Shown piece after piece: positions 47,621 through 56,525 of a DNA stretch of 64,000 bases. This DNA is from Planctomycetota bacterium (GTDB lineage: Bacteria; Planctomycetota; Phycisphaerae; Phycisphaerales; UBA1924): NCBI GenBank assembly GCA_018242605.1, contig JAFEBP010000009.1:1-64000 (forward strand), in the 5' to 3' direction. Made by a program: the position numbers and the translations under genes. The stretch's first letter is position 1. Every line of letters starts with the position of its first letter. The notes under the pieces were generated by a model. That model did not search any database. It had not been told where the DNA came from and saw only the letters and a program-made list of their open reading frames with translations.

Positions 47621-48931
47621 ATGTCCACGAACTTCATCGAAGAACTCCGCTGGCGTGGCCGGATCGCGCAGGCCACCGACGAGGCCGCCCTCGCCAAACA
47701 CCTGGCCGCCGGCCCCCGCCGGGCGTACGTCGGCTACGACCCCACCTCCGACTCTCTCACCATCGGCAACATGGCCACGATCATGCTGCTCGCCCACTTC
47801 CAGCGCGCCGGGCACGTGCCCGTGGTTGTCGCCGGCGGCGGCACCGGCCTCATCGGCGATCCCAGCGGCAAGTCCGCCGAGCGCACCCTGATGACCCGCG
47901 AGACCGTCGAGCACAACGTCGCCAGCCAGATGCGCATCTTCGGCTCGCTCCTGGACTTCTCCCAGGGCTGCTCCAACCGCGCCGTCATGGTCAACAACGT
48001 CGACTGGCTGAGCAAGATTTCTTACCTGGACGCCCTCCGCGACATCGGCAAGTTCTTCTCCGTCAACATGATGGTCCAGAAGGACTCCGTCCGCGAGCGT
48101 CTCAACAGCCGCGACCAGGGAATCTCCTACACCGAGTTCTCCTACATGATCCTCCAGTCCTACGACTTCCTGTACCTGCACGACAAGATGGGCGTGACGC
48201 TCCAGATGGGCGGCAGCGACCAGTGGGGCAACATCGTCGCCGGCATCGACCTGATCCGCAAATCTCACGCCGCCCGCGAGGGTGACACCGCCGAGCCAGA
48301 GGCTTTCGGCCTCACCACCCCGCTCGTCACCAAGTCCGACGGCACCAAGTTCGGCAAGTCCGAGTCCGGCGCCGTCTGGATGACCGCCGACCGCACCAGC
48401 CCCTACGCCCTCTACCAGTTCTGGCTCAACTCCGAGGACGCCCAGGTCATCAACTACCTGCGCACCTTCACCTTCCTCCCAAGGGAACGCATCGAAGAGC
48501 TCGCCGCGTCGCACGCGCAGGACCCCGGCCGCCGCGACGCCCACCGCGCGCTCGCCGTCGCCGCCACCGAACTCCTCCACGGCCCCACCGAACGCGCCAA
48601 CGCCGAGGCCGCCAGCAAGGCCCTCTTCTCCGGCGACATCGCCGGCCTCTCGCTCAACATGCTCGGCGAGGTCTTCGCCAGCGTCCCTTCAGCCACCTAC
48701 GCCAAGACCCGCCTGGAGGGTCAGGGCGTGCCCCTCATCGACCTGCTCGTTGAAACCCGCCTGGCCTCCAGCAAGCGCGAAGCCCGCGAGTTCCTCCAGG
48801 CCGGCGGCGTCACCGTCAACGGTCGCAAGGTCGGCCACGAGGACCACCTGCGTGCACCGGACCTCCTGCACGGCTGCATCGCCGCCCTCCGCCGCGGCAA
48901 GAAGAACTGGTTCGTCTCCCGCTGGGAGTGA
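47621..48931 (+). CDS. tyrS: Tyrosine-tRNA ligase
   Basis: The 436-residue protein charges tRNA-Tyr. It is a class I synthetase with the HIGH-like motif LTIGNM, Tyr-binding YVGYDPT, GGSDQWGN and the KMSKS-loop equivalent KFGKS. The last 70 residues are an S4 RNA-binding domain (LIDLLVETRLASSKREAR, then GGVTVNGRKV). The ATG at 47621 is preferred over a TTG 9 bp upstream. Full length and intact. Confidence 0.96.
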   Translation: MSTNFIEELRWRGRIAQATDEAALAKHLAAGPRRAYVGYDPTSDSLTIGNMATIMLLAHFQRAGHVPVVVAGGGTGLIGDPSGKSAERTLMTRETVEHNVASQMRIFGSLLDFSQGCSNRAVMVNNVDWLSKISYLDALRDIGKFFSVNMMVQKDSVRERLNSRDQGISYTEFSYMILQSYDFLYLHDKMGVTLQMGGSDQWGNIVAGIDLIRKSHAAREGDTAEPEAFGLTTPLVTKSDGTKFGKSESGAVWMTADRTSPYALYQFWLNSEDAQVINYLRTFTFLPRERIEELAASHAQDPGRRDAHRALAVAATELLHGPTERANAEAASKALFSGDIAGLSLNMLGEVFASVPSATYAKTRLEGQGVPLIDLLVETRLASSKREAREFLQAGGVTVNGRKVGHEDHLRAPDLLHGCIAALRRGKKNWFVSRWE

Positions 48932-48954
48932 TCAAGAGTCCGACAACGCCCGCT

Positions 48955-49926
48955 TCACGCCTCCAGCGCATGGCGGATCCCCGCCGGCCGCTCCGGATGA
49001 CCCGTGCGGCTGCTCAGCAGCGCCGCCTGCGCGAACGCCAGCAGCGACATCAGGTTCACCGGCCCCGTATCCGGCGAGCCCTTGCCCGCCGCACGCACCA
49101 GCGCCGCCGACGCGTCCCATCCGCCGTCCCGCGTCTCCAGCCGGTCGCGCACGCTCCCGTCGGGCGCCAACCACTCGCACCCCTTCTCCGTGAGCGTCAG
49201 CCGGCCCTGCGCGCTCAGCATCGTGCAGCGGAACGAATCCTCACCCTCCGCCAGCGCCAACCCCGCCGCGCGCCCGTCCGCGAACCGCACCACGCCCGTC
49301 AACTCTCCGTGCAGGTTCCGCAGCGAGTCGCCCGCCACCGCCCCGCGCAGCGGCGATGTGTACGCCGCGTCGATCGACTCCGGCTCCCCCAGCAGCCCCG
49401 CCAGCAGGTCCGCCCCCTGGAAGAGCGCAGCGCCCAGCGTTGAGGCCGTCACCTGCACGTGCATCGTCCGCGGCTCGCCGAACACCGTCGCGATCTCCGC
49501 CGCCTGCGTGAACGCCGCGCCCAGCCGCGGCAGCGGCGCAAACCGCAGCGCGTCCGCCGGCTTGGCCCCGCTCGATTCATCCAGCCACCCCGCCGACACC
49601 AGCTCCATCGCGTTCGCCGGCACCGGCTCCAGGCACAGCACCGCCACGCCCCGCGCCCGCGCCGCCAGCACCGCGCGAGCATCATCCGCCGCGGCACCGA
49701 AATCACCCGGTGACACGATCACAACCGCCGCGCACGGCGCAATAGACAAGCACCGCCGCAGATCGTCCGCCACCGGCACACCCAGCTCCGACGCCACCGC
49801 CGTCGCCTGCCCCTTGGCCGAGGTCCCCGCCATCGCGATGTCGCACCCCGCGCGCGACGCCAGCGCACGCACCGAGGCGATCCGCGCCGGATCGGTCCAC
49901 ACCGCGATGTTCGGACGGGTCGTCAC
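48955..49926 (-). CDS. Gfo/Idh/MocA-like oxidoreductase-related protein
   Basis: The product is 323 residues from the GTG at 49926 (VTTRPNIAVWTDPARIASV). The N-terminal half looks like a Rossmann domain (SRAGCDIAMAGTS, then LSIAPCAAVVIVSPGDFG and ARGVAVLCLEPVPANAMEL), where Gfo/Idh/MocA enzymes have the conserved EKP; here it is EPV. The C-terminal half resembles the beta-sheet domain (GELTGVVRFADGRAAGLAL). The glycine-rich dinucleotide motif is not obvious, so it may be a degenerate or non-catalytic member. It is convergent with tyrS. Confidence 0.6.
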   Translation of the reverse strand: MTTRPNIAVWTDPARIASVRALASRAGCDIAMAGTSAKGQATAVASELGVPVADDLRRCLSIAPCAAVVIVSPGDFGAAADDARAVLAARARGVAVLCLEPVPANAMELVSAGWLDESSGAKPADALRFAPLPRLGAAFTQAAEIATVFGEPRTMHVQVTASTLGAALFQGADLLAGLLGEPESIDAAYTSPLRGAVAGDSLRNLHGELTGVVRFADGRAAGLALAEGEDSFRCTMLSAQGRLTLTEKGCEWLAPDGSVRDRLETRDGGWDASAALVRAAGKGSPDTGPVNLMSLLAFAQAALLSSRTGHPERPAGIRHALEA

Positions 49927-50083
49927 GCAGGACCATCGTACCGACTCGCACGGCCCGCCTTCAGATCTCCGGCGTCTCTCCGCACAGCCCGTAGTTGAGA
50001 TCAATTCTCTCCTTTGACTTCCCACAGACGGGGTGGAATGATGCTTCACGGGAAGTTTCCGGCCCGCTCCAAGGAGTGTCGCC

Positions 50084-50998
50084 ATGATGCCGGAAGCTCC
50101 GATCAATCGCACATCCAGTCGCTCCCTCCCCGCCGCGTTCGCCTGCACCGCGCTCGCTCTGTCCTGCGCCCCCGCCCTCGCACAAGACACCACCCTCTAC
50201 GACATCCAGGTCAGCATCGACGGCCAGACCTGGGTGGATCAACTCGACCTCTCCGCGCAGACCGCCACCACCCGCGTGCTCATGCGCGCCGCCGTGTCGT
50301 ACCAGGGCCCGCAGTCCCCCTTCGGGTTCGCCTCGTGCTTTTCTCAGCCCGTCTTCCGCAACATGCGCGCCGGATTGGACTCCATCCTGCCCTTCGCGAA
50401 CCAGGGCAACAACGGCAACGGCGGCGCGGTTGATCTCGACTCCACTCCCTTGGACGGCCCCTTCGGCCGCCTGCGCCCCTTCGCAAGCTCCGGCCCATCA
50501 GGCACGCAGTCGTACCAAGTGCACGAACACACCGCCGGTTCCGGCGAAGCCCCGGTCGATGCCCGCTACCTGCGCATCGCACGCAACGACATCACCCGTT
50601 GGCCCGGCGCCGGGCCCACCACCGGCACCCTCGCGGCCAACAACTTCAACGGCGCGGGCGGCATCAACACCGCCCAGAAGAGTTTCGGCAACGTCGGCCC
50701 CACCGACCCGCCGTTCGTCCCCGGCTTCACCTCCATCGCCATCATGCAGTTCGGACTCGATATCGCCCCCGGCGTCGGGGCCCCCGGCACCGTCATCGAC
50801 ATCTTCGCTCCCGTTGAATCATTCCTCCGCGACAGCACCAGCGGCGCCCGCTACGCGCAGTGGTTCTCCACGCAGAGCGACAACTCCGGCAGCATCCGGG
50901 GCACCGTCACGGTCGACGGCGCGTCCATCATCGTCCCCGCCCCCGCCGCCGCCGCGGTGCTCCTGGGCCTGGGGCTACCGCGCCGACGTCGAACCTGA
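50084..50998 (+). CDS. Secreted protein with PEP-CTERM-like sorting tail
   Basis: The 304-residue protein has AAGGAG 7 nt before the ATG and a signal peptide (SLPAAFACTALALSCAPALAQ). The middle is one beta-rich domain (TTLYDIQVSIDGQTWVDQLDL). The C-terminus reads VPAPAAAAVLLGLGLPRRRRT, which has the order motif, hydrophobic helix, Arg cluster of PEP-CTERM/exosortase-type sorting signals. Its last 24 bp overlap the convergent gene at 50975. It was probably exported and cell-surface anchored; function unknown. Confidence 0.75.
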   Translation: MMPEAPINRTSSRSLPAAFACTALALSCAPALAQDTTLYDIQVSIDGQTWVDQLDLSAQTATTRVLMRAAVSYQGPQSPFGFASCFSQPVFRNMRAGLDSILPFANQGNNGNGGAVDLDSTPLDGPFGRLRPFASSGPSGTQSYQVHEHTAGSGEAPVDARYLRIARNDITRWPGAGPTTGTLAANNFNGAGGINTAQKSFGNVGPTDPPFVPGFTSIAIMQFGLDIAPGVGAPGTVIDIFAPVESFLRDSTSGARYAQWFSTQSDNSGSIRGTVTVDGASIIVPAPAAAAVLLGLGLPRRRRT

Positions 50999-52453
50999 CA
51001 TCGCCACGCCCTTGCCTTCGGAGGCGTTCAACTTGCTTCGCAAAGCCCCCAGGAACGCGATGACCCGCTCGTGCGTGCGCTGCGGCGCTTGAATCACCAA
51101 CCGGTCGCCCAGCACTTCAAGCTGGGCGCGGTCGCCGCCGTTGTTCACCCATCCGTCCGGATCGATGTTCGATGTGAGCAACTCCACAAGCATCCACGTC
51201 AAATCCAATCTCATGAAGGCTGAGTCGTCGTGGGCCGTGAGCTCGCTGGCCGGCCGGTTCGCGATCAGGTCCTCCACCGAATACACGACCATCCGCCGAC
51301 ACAATCTCTCGGCCGTATCGGCGTGCGTCACCACCACCCGTCCGTCCTTCACGTACCAATCCACGCGGTCGCCGCGCCCCCCAAGCATCCGCGACAAGCC
51401 CGCGTCCAGAAGCTGGTCCGTCAGCCAGTCGCCGGCCCGCAGCGAGAAGGCAAGTCCCAGGAACACCGGCGCATCCTCGATCCCCGCTGTATCCAGTTCT
51501 ATCTCCACACCGCTCGCCTTTGAAACCTCCTTCGTCAACGCGGCCAGCGTGCGGGGCGCTCCATCCACCCGCACCACCGTCTGCCGCAGCCGCGACACGA
51601 CCGCTGCATCCTCGATCGCCGAACCGATCCCCGCCGCGTAGTGCGGCGAGGCGACCGGTGCGCACAGCGCCCCATACAACGCGCGGATCAACGCGGCGTC
51701 TTCCGGCGGTGTACGCGTCACGATGCACATCCCGGCACTCCCCGCGTCGCTGATCGTGCCGCCCGCCGACCACCACGCCTCCGGTCGCACCATTCCCGAG
51801 ATCACCCGCATCACACCCGCGGTCCACTCGGATTCAATGTCGCCGCTGCTGCTGCTTAAGCACCTGAGCCGAGTGGTGGGCGGAGAAAACGCTCCCTCAA
51901 AATCAGATCGCCCCCCGCACGCCCGCATCACCGCCGCGGCGTTCACAAACACCAGTTCTTTCCCCGCGCCGTCATCATCAAACCCGTGCAGCGCCCGCGT
52001 CGAGAGCGTCCACACCCACGCCGCGGGCAGGTGCACCGATCTCTCCTTGTCCTGCCTGCGATCAAGCTCCGAGTTGAGCGGAGCCCGCCACTGCGGCACA
52101 TCCGTCGCCGGTTGCCAAGGCGCCAGCCCCGCCAACACCAGCGTCGGGATGCACCCCACCCACCCCGCCGCCCCCACTCGCGGCACCGCAAACAACGCAT
52201 TGCTCATCAGCGCCAACGCAATCCCGCCCAGCACCATCCGCCGACTCGCCCGCGCCCTGTACAGCGACTTCTCCGCGATCCCTTCCCGCCCGCACTCCGG
52301 ACACGTGTACCCCTCCGCACCCGGCTTTACGCCGTCGAGCCCGTAGAAGCACTTCGGACACCGCCTCCGCCCCCGCGCCCGATCTCCCCACAGCCCGCGC
52401 ACCGCCACCGCAGCGCCCACCGCCACCAGCGCCCACCCCGCCCACTCGGTCAT
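50975..52453 (-). CDS. Zinc-ribbon membrane protein with secretin-like domain
   Basis: The product is 492 residues from the ATG at 52453 (GGAG 9 nt upstream); an ATG at 52471 is also possible. In order it has an N-terminal membrane helix (WAGWALVAVGAAVAVRGLW), a zinc ribbon (CPKCFYGLDG, then YTCPECGREG), two further helices (MVLGGIALALMSNALFAV, and WVGCIPTLVLAGLAPW), a large outside region with an STN-like part (TKEVSKASGVEIELDTAGI), and near the end WVNNGGD...LVIQAPQRTHERVI. That last motif is shared with the products of 45612 and 60704. Role unknown; sensing or envelope assembly is possible. Confidence 0.65.
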   Translation of the reverse strand: MTEWAGWALVAVGAAVAVRGLWGDRARGRRRCPKCFYGLDGVKPGAEGYTCPECGREGIAEKSLYRARASRRMVLGGIALALMSNALFAVPRVGAAGWVGCIPTLVLAGLAPWQPATDVPQWRAPLNSELDRRQDKERSVHLPAAWVWTLSTRALHGFDDDGAGKELVFVNAAAVMRACGGRSDFEGAFSPPTTRLRCLSSSSGDIESEWTAGVMRVISGMVRPEAWWSAGGTISDAGSAGMCIVTRTPPEDAALIRALYGALCAPVASPHYAAGIGSAIEDAAVVSRLRQTVVRVDGAPRTLAALTKEVSKASGVEIELDTAGIEDAPVFLGLAFSLRAGDWLTDQLLDAGLSRMLGGRGDRVDWYVKDGRVVVTHADTAERLCRRMVVYSVEDLIANRPASELTAHDDSAFMRLDLTWMLVELLTSNIDPDGWVNNGGDRAQLEVLGDRLVIQAPQRTHERVIAFLGALRSKLNASEGKGVAMSGSTSAR

Positions 52454-52577
52454 CGTCGCCAACTCCATCATCGGTGGTTTGGATGCGCCAACGAAACACC
52501 AGTTCCCAGCGCCCGCACGCTCAATCCGCGCTCCGCTCCTGTGCGGTTCCCCAATTACCCACCCCCTACCCTCCCAC

Positions 52578-54152
52578 ATGCCTCCCTCCATCGTCTCGGT
52601 CGCGCTCAAAGTCGGGCTCGAGATCCACGTCGAACTCTGCACGCGCACCAAGATGTTCAGCCGCGCCCCCAGCCCCGCGGCCGACGCCCACGGCGAAGCC
52701 CCGCCCAACACGCTCATCGACCCCACCGTCCTCGCGCTCCCCGGCGCGCTGCCCGTCATGAACAAGGCCGCCGTCGAAATGTCCATGATGGTCGGGCTGG
52801 CCCTCAACTGCCGCATCGCCCCCCATTCCAAGTGGGACCGCAAGAGCTACTTCTACCCCGACCTTCCCAAAGCCTACCAGATCAGCCAGTACGACCTGCC
52901 GCTCTGCTTCGACGGCAGCGTCGACCTGCCCGCCTCCGACGCCGACGGCTTCCCCGATTTCTCCGCCCCCTCCCGCCAGATCGGCATCATCCGCGCCCAC
53001 CTGGAGGAAGACGCCGGCAAACTCCTGCACGAGGCCCCCGGCGGCGGCGCCATCGACTGCACACTCGCCGACTACAACCGCGCCGGCGCAGCACTCCTGG
53101 AAATCGTCACCCAACCCGACTTCACTTCCGCCGACGACGTCGTTCTCTTCGCCAAGCTCCTTCGCACCACCTGCCGGTTCCTGGGCGTCACCCACGGCGT
53201 GATGCAGCGGGGCCACATGCGTTTCGAGCCCAACATCAACTGCATCCTCACCCTGGACGACGGCCACACCGTCGCCACCCCGGTCGTCGAAGTGAAGAAC
53301 CTCAACTCCTTCAAGAGCCTGCGCGGGGCGATCGAGCACGAACTCGCCGAACAACCCAAACGCTGGCTCGCCGACCGCCGCGTCATGGGCCGCGGCATGA
53401 AAACCACCCGCGGCTGGGACGATGTCCGCAACATCACCTTCACCCAGCGCGAAAAGGAAGACGCCCACGACTACCGCTACTTCCCCGACCCCGACCTGCC
53501 GCCGGTGAAGGTCGATCAACCCTGGCTCGACCTGGTGACCGCCCGCATCCCCGAACTGCCGCTGCCGCGCCTGCGCCGTTACGTGAAGGACTTTGATCTC
53601 AAGTCCAAGGAAGCCTCCACGCTCGTTGAGGAGCGCACCACCAGCGACGCCTACGAAGCCATGATCGACGCCCTCGTCCAACTGGGAATCGAGCGAGACC
53701 GCGCCGGCAAGATCGCCGCCAACATGATCCTCCAGCAGGCGTCCAAGCGCGCCAACGAACGCGGCGTGCAGATCCACGAACTCGCCGTGTCGCCCCTGCG
53801 CCTGGCCGCGCTCGCCGCCCTGCGCGAGAACGGCCGCGTCAACAACCAGGCCCTCGATCTGCTCTTTGACCACCTCGGCCTCGCCGCCGCGGACGAGTCC
53901 CCCGCCGCGGCTCTCGCCCACGTTGAATCCCTCGCCGCCGCCCGCGGCGCTCTCATCGTGCGCGACGACGCCGCGATGGCCGGCTGGATCGATCAGGTCA
54001 TCGCCGCCAACTCCAAGGTCGCCGAAGATGTCCGCTCCGGCAAGGTGCAGGCCGTCGGCCGCCTCGTGGGCGAAGTCATGAAACTCGCCGCCGGGAAGGC
54101 CGACGCCAAGACCGTGCGCGACGAGATGCTCAAGAAACTCGGCGCGGGCTGA
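52578..54152 (+). CDS. gatB: Asp-tRNA(Asn)/Glu-tRNA(Gln) amidotransferase subunit B
   Basis: The 524-residue protein has the GatB hallmarks GLEIHVELCTRTKMFSRA at the start, NTLIDPTVLALPGALPV, EVKNLNSFKSLRGAIEHE, and DAHDYRYFPDPDLPPV with the catalytic-site residues, then the helical YqeY-like tail. With GatA and GatC it converts mischarged Glu-tRNA(Gln) or Asp-tRNA(Asn). GatA and GatC are not nearby. The ATG at 52578 gives the usual N-terminus. Confidence 0.96.
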   Translation: MPPSIVSVALKVGLEIHVELCTRTKMFSRAPSPAADAHGEAPPNTLIDPTVLALPGALPVMNKAAVEMSMMVGLALNCRIAPHSKWDRKSYFYPDLPKAYQISQYDLPLCFDGSVDLPASDADGFPDFSAPSRQIGIIRAHLEEDAGKLLHEAPGGGAIDCTLADYNRAGAALLEIVTQPDFTSADDVVLFAKLLRTTCRFLGVTHGVMQRGHMRFEPNINCILTLDDGHTVATPVVEVKNLNSFKSLRGAIEHELAEQPKRWLADRRVMGRGMKTTRGWDDVRNITFTQREKEDAHDYRYFPDPDLPPVKVDQPWLDLVTARIPELPLPRLRRYVKDFDLKSKEASTLVEERTTSDAYEAMIDALVQLGIERDRAGKIAANMILQQASKRANERGVQIHELAVSPLRLAALAALRENGRVNNQALDLLFDHLGLAAADESPAAALAHVESLAAARGALIVRDDAAMAGWIDQVIAANSKVAEDVRSGKVQAVGRLVGEVMKLAAGKADAKTVRDEMLKKLGAG

Positions 54153-54167
54153 CGCGCCGGCCAACCT

Positions 54168-55127
54168 CTAGAACGCGAATGACATCTCGGCGCCCAGGAT
54201 CGGGCCGTTGACGATCATGTCCCACGTGAAATCACCGTTGGTGTAATCCTGCCCGATGGCGCGGTATCCTCCGAACGCGGCGATGCTCCACGTCTCAAAG
54301 TCCCAGCGATAGCCGATCACCGCCGCCGCCTGCCACGAAAAGTCGCAGCCCGACACACCGAATCCGCCGATATCGCCCCGAAGCTGCACCGACCAATGTT
54401 CCGACAGGTCGATCCCGATCCTGGTGCCCACGAACGGCTCGGCCCAAGTCTCCGAGTCGCTGCGCTCACGCGTTTGGCCCGGAGTCAGCACCTCGCCGCC
54501 CGGCAGTGTGATGTTTGCCGAGGTCGTCAGCTTGGCCGTGACATCGGCGCTCGTGATTCGGCCGCCCACAAACGCATCCCACGAGAACCGCCGCCTCGAC
54601 GCCGCGTCATCCACCATCGGCGCATCAACGATCCGATACCCGGTGAACAACTCGAACCAACCGGACTCGATGTCCAGGTTGCCGTCCACCGTCCCGTTGC
54701 GGCCGAAGCCCCGGTCCTTCGACGCCTTGGCCATCGTCCACGCCCCATCGAACTGCCAGACCAGCCGCTCGTACTGGATATCCACCGCGCCCATCAGGCC
54801 GAACACGTGATCCGTCTTGTCAAGGATGTCGACGAACGAGGTGGAGGTATGCAACTCAACGCCCTTGACGGTGACGTCGCCCTCGAAGCCCGTCAGCCAC
54901 ATATACGGAGAGACACTCACCTTGACCTTTTCGTCCTCCTTGACAGGGAAGCCGCTCGCTTCCTCGTGCTTTGCAGCGTCACCGACGGCAACCGGCGCTT
55001 CCGTATTGGTCGCCTCCGCCTTGGGAGTCTCTGCCTTGGGCGGCTCCGCCGGTGCCTGAGCCACCGAAAGGCCGCAGATCAAGACGCTGGTGAGCGAACC
55101 AACACGCGCGAATGTAGAACATCTCAT
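54168..55127 (-). CDS. Outer-membrane beta-barrel protein
   Basis: The 319-residue protein has a signal peptide (MRCSTFARVGSLTSVLICGLSVAQA) and a Lys/Glu/Ala-Pro linker (PPKAETPKAEATNTEA). It then has alternating amphipathic beta-strands typical of barrels: VSVSPYMWLTGFEGDVTV, ERLVWQFDGAWTMAK, WSVQLRGDIGGFGV, AAVIGYRWDF, ending in ILGAEMSFAF with a C-terminal Phe. It looks like the porin/OmpW-type family of eight or more strands. Convergent with gatB, 15 bp apart. Confidence 0.75.
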   Translation of the reverse strand: MRCSTFARVGSLTSVLICGLSVAQAPAEPPKAETPKAEATNTEAPVAVGDAAKHEEASGFPVKEDEKVKVSVSPYMWLTGFEGDVTVKGVELHTSTSFVDILDKTDHVFGLMGAVDIQYERLVWQFDGAWTMAKASKDRGFGRNGTVDGNLDIESGWFELFTGYRIVDAPMVDDAASRRRFSWDAFVGGRITSADVTAKLTTSANITLPGGEVLTPGQTRERSDSETWAEPFVGTRIGIDLSEHWSVQLRGDIGGFGVSGCDFSWQAAAVIGYRWDFETWSIAAFGGYRAIGQDYTNGDFTWDMIVNGPILGAEMSFAF

Positions 55128-55343
55128 GGGCGAAACTCCCTGCGAAGGTGTCCGGAGTCTTCACGGCCGAACGATGGCGCGGAGGCACTGCTCGTTCCGG
55201 GCGCCGGCCCCACGGGCTGCTGAATCACCGGACGGCCCAAGGCTATACACCCAGACCCGCGTTCGCGATGCCCCGCGACACGCCGCGAATCACGCCCGAT
55301 TCCCTCCAGCCCGCCGCCCAGGCCCCGTAGTACCATCCCCTCT

Positions 55344-56519
55344 ATGCCCACCCGCACACCTTCGCGCTCCGGCGCCCGCAAGCCCGCCTCCAAGAAGCCC
55401 GCAGCGTCCAAGCCCGCCAAGGCCGCCAACCCCTTCCCCGGCCGCATCGCACGCCTCCGGGCCCAGTTCAACAACGAGCGCATCAGCCACCTGCTCGTCA
55501 CCAATCCCCTCGACGTGGCCTATCTCACCGGCTTCCACGGCGGGGATTCCTACCTCTTCCTCTCCCCCGATTCCGCCACCATCATCAGCGACTTCCGCTA
55601 CCAGGAGGAACTCGCGCCCATCTCCAGGCTCGCGGAAATCTTCATCCGCAAGGGCTCCATCGTCGACGCCGTCGCCCAGGTCTGCAACCGCGCCCGCGCC
55701 AAGCAGATCGGCCTCCAGGCCGACCACATCACCATCGGCGAATGCGAATCGCTCGTCAAGGCCTTGGGCTTCACCGGCCCCTCCCGCGTCGTCATGACCC
55801 ACGGCCTCGTCGCCGCCATGCGCACCATCAAGGACGATTCCGAGATCGCCCTCATCACCAAGGCCCTCGATATCCAGCAGCAAGCCCTCGAAGCCGTGCT
55901 CCCCCACATCAAGCCCGGCATGACCGAGATGGAGATCGCCGCACGCATCGAGTTTGAGATGAAGTCCCGCGGCTCCAGCCAGCCCGGCTTCCAGACCATC
56001 GTCGCCGCCGAGCCCTACGGCTCTCTCCCCCACTACCGCCCCGGCCCCGCCAAGGTCGCCAAGAACCGCTCCGTCCTCATCGACTGGGGCTCCATCTACC
56101 ACGGCTACCACGGCGACATGACCCGCACCTTCGCTCTGGGCAAATGGCCCGCCAAGATCAAGGAAATCTACAACATCGTCCTGGACGCCCACAACCTCGC
56201 CGCCGACGCCATCATGCCCGGCAAGACCACGAAGGAAATCGACGCCGTCGCCCGCGACTACATCACCAAGCACGGCTACGGCGAGCAGTTCGGCCACGGC
56301 CTGGGCCACGGCATCGGCTTCAACGGCCACGAGGAACCCCGCCTCAGCCACATGCTCGCCGCGTCCGAACTCAAGGTCGGCCAGGTCGTCACCGTCGAGC
56401 CCGGCATCTACCTGCCCGGCGTCGGCGGCGTCCGCATCGAAGATTGCTTCCTCATCACGCCCAAGGGCGCCAAGAACCTGTGCACCATGCCCAAGACCCT
56501 GGAATGGTCCACGCTCTGA
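55344..56519 (+). CDS. M24-family Xaa-Pro aminopeptidase
   Basis: The 391-residue protein has an N-terminal creatinase-like domain (ISHLLVTNPLDVAYLTGFHG). A pita-bread domain follows with all five metal ligands: LIDWGSIYHGYHGDMTRTF (two Asp), FGHGLGHGIG (His), TVEPGIYLPG (Glu) and GVRIEDCFLI (Glu). It removes N-terminal residues before proline. The first 30 residues are an unusual Ala/Lys/Pro-rich basic extension (SRSGARKPASKKPAASKPAK) not needed for the fold. Confidence 0.93.
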   Translation: MPTRTPSRSGARKPASKKPAASKPAKAANPFPGRIARLRAQFNNERISHLLVTNPLDVAYLTGFHGGDSYLFLSPDSATIISDFRYQEELAPISRLAEIFIRKGSIVDAVAQVCNRARAKQIGLQADHITIGECESLVKALGFTGPSRVVMTHGLVAAMRTIKDDSEIALITKALDIQQQALEAVLPHIKPGMTEMEIAARIEFEMKSRGSSQPGFQTIVAAEPYGSLPHYRPGPAKVAKNRSVLIDWGSIYHGYHGDMTRTFALGKWPAKIKEIYNIVLDAHNLAADAIMPGKTTKEIDAVARDYITKHGYGEQFGHGLGHGIGFNGHEEPRLSHMLAASELKVGQVVTVEPGIYLPGVGGVRIEDCFLITPKGAKNLCTMPKTLEWSTL

Positions 56520-56525
56520 CCGGCC

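Noticed and set aside
49927..50193. A longer N-terminus for the Gfo/Idh-like protein
   Set aside because: The extra 89 residues are low in protein character and would run across the upstream region of the divergent gene at 50084; the GTG at 49926 fits the Rossmann start.
52472..52843. A longer N-terminus for the zinc-ribbon membrane protein
   Set aside because: It would overlap gatB head-on by more than 260 bp; the ATG at 52453 has a ribosome site and starts at the first membrane helix.
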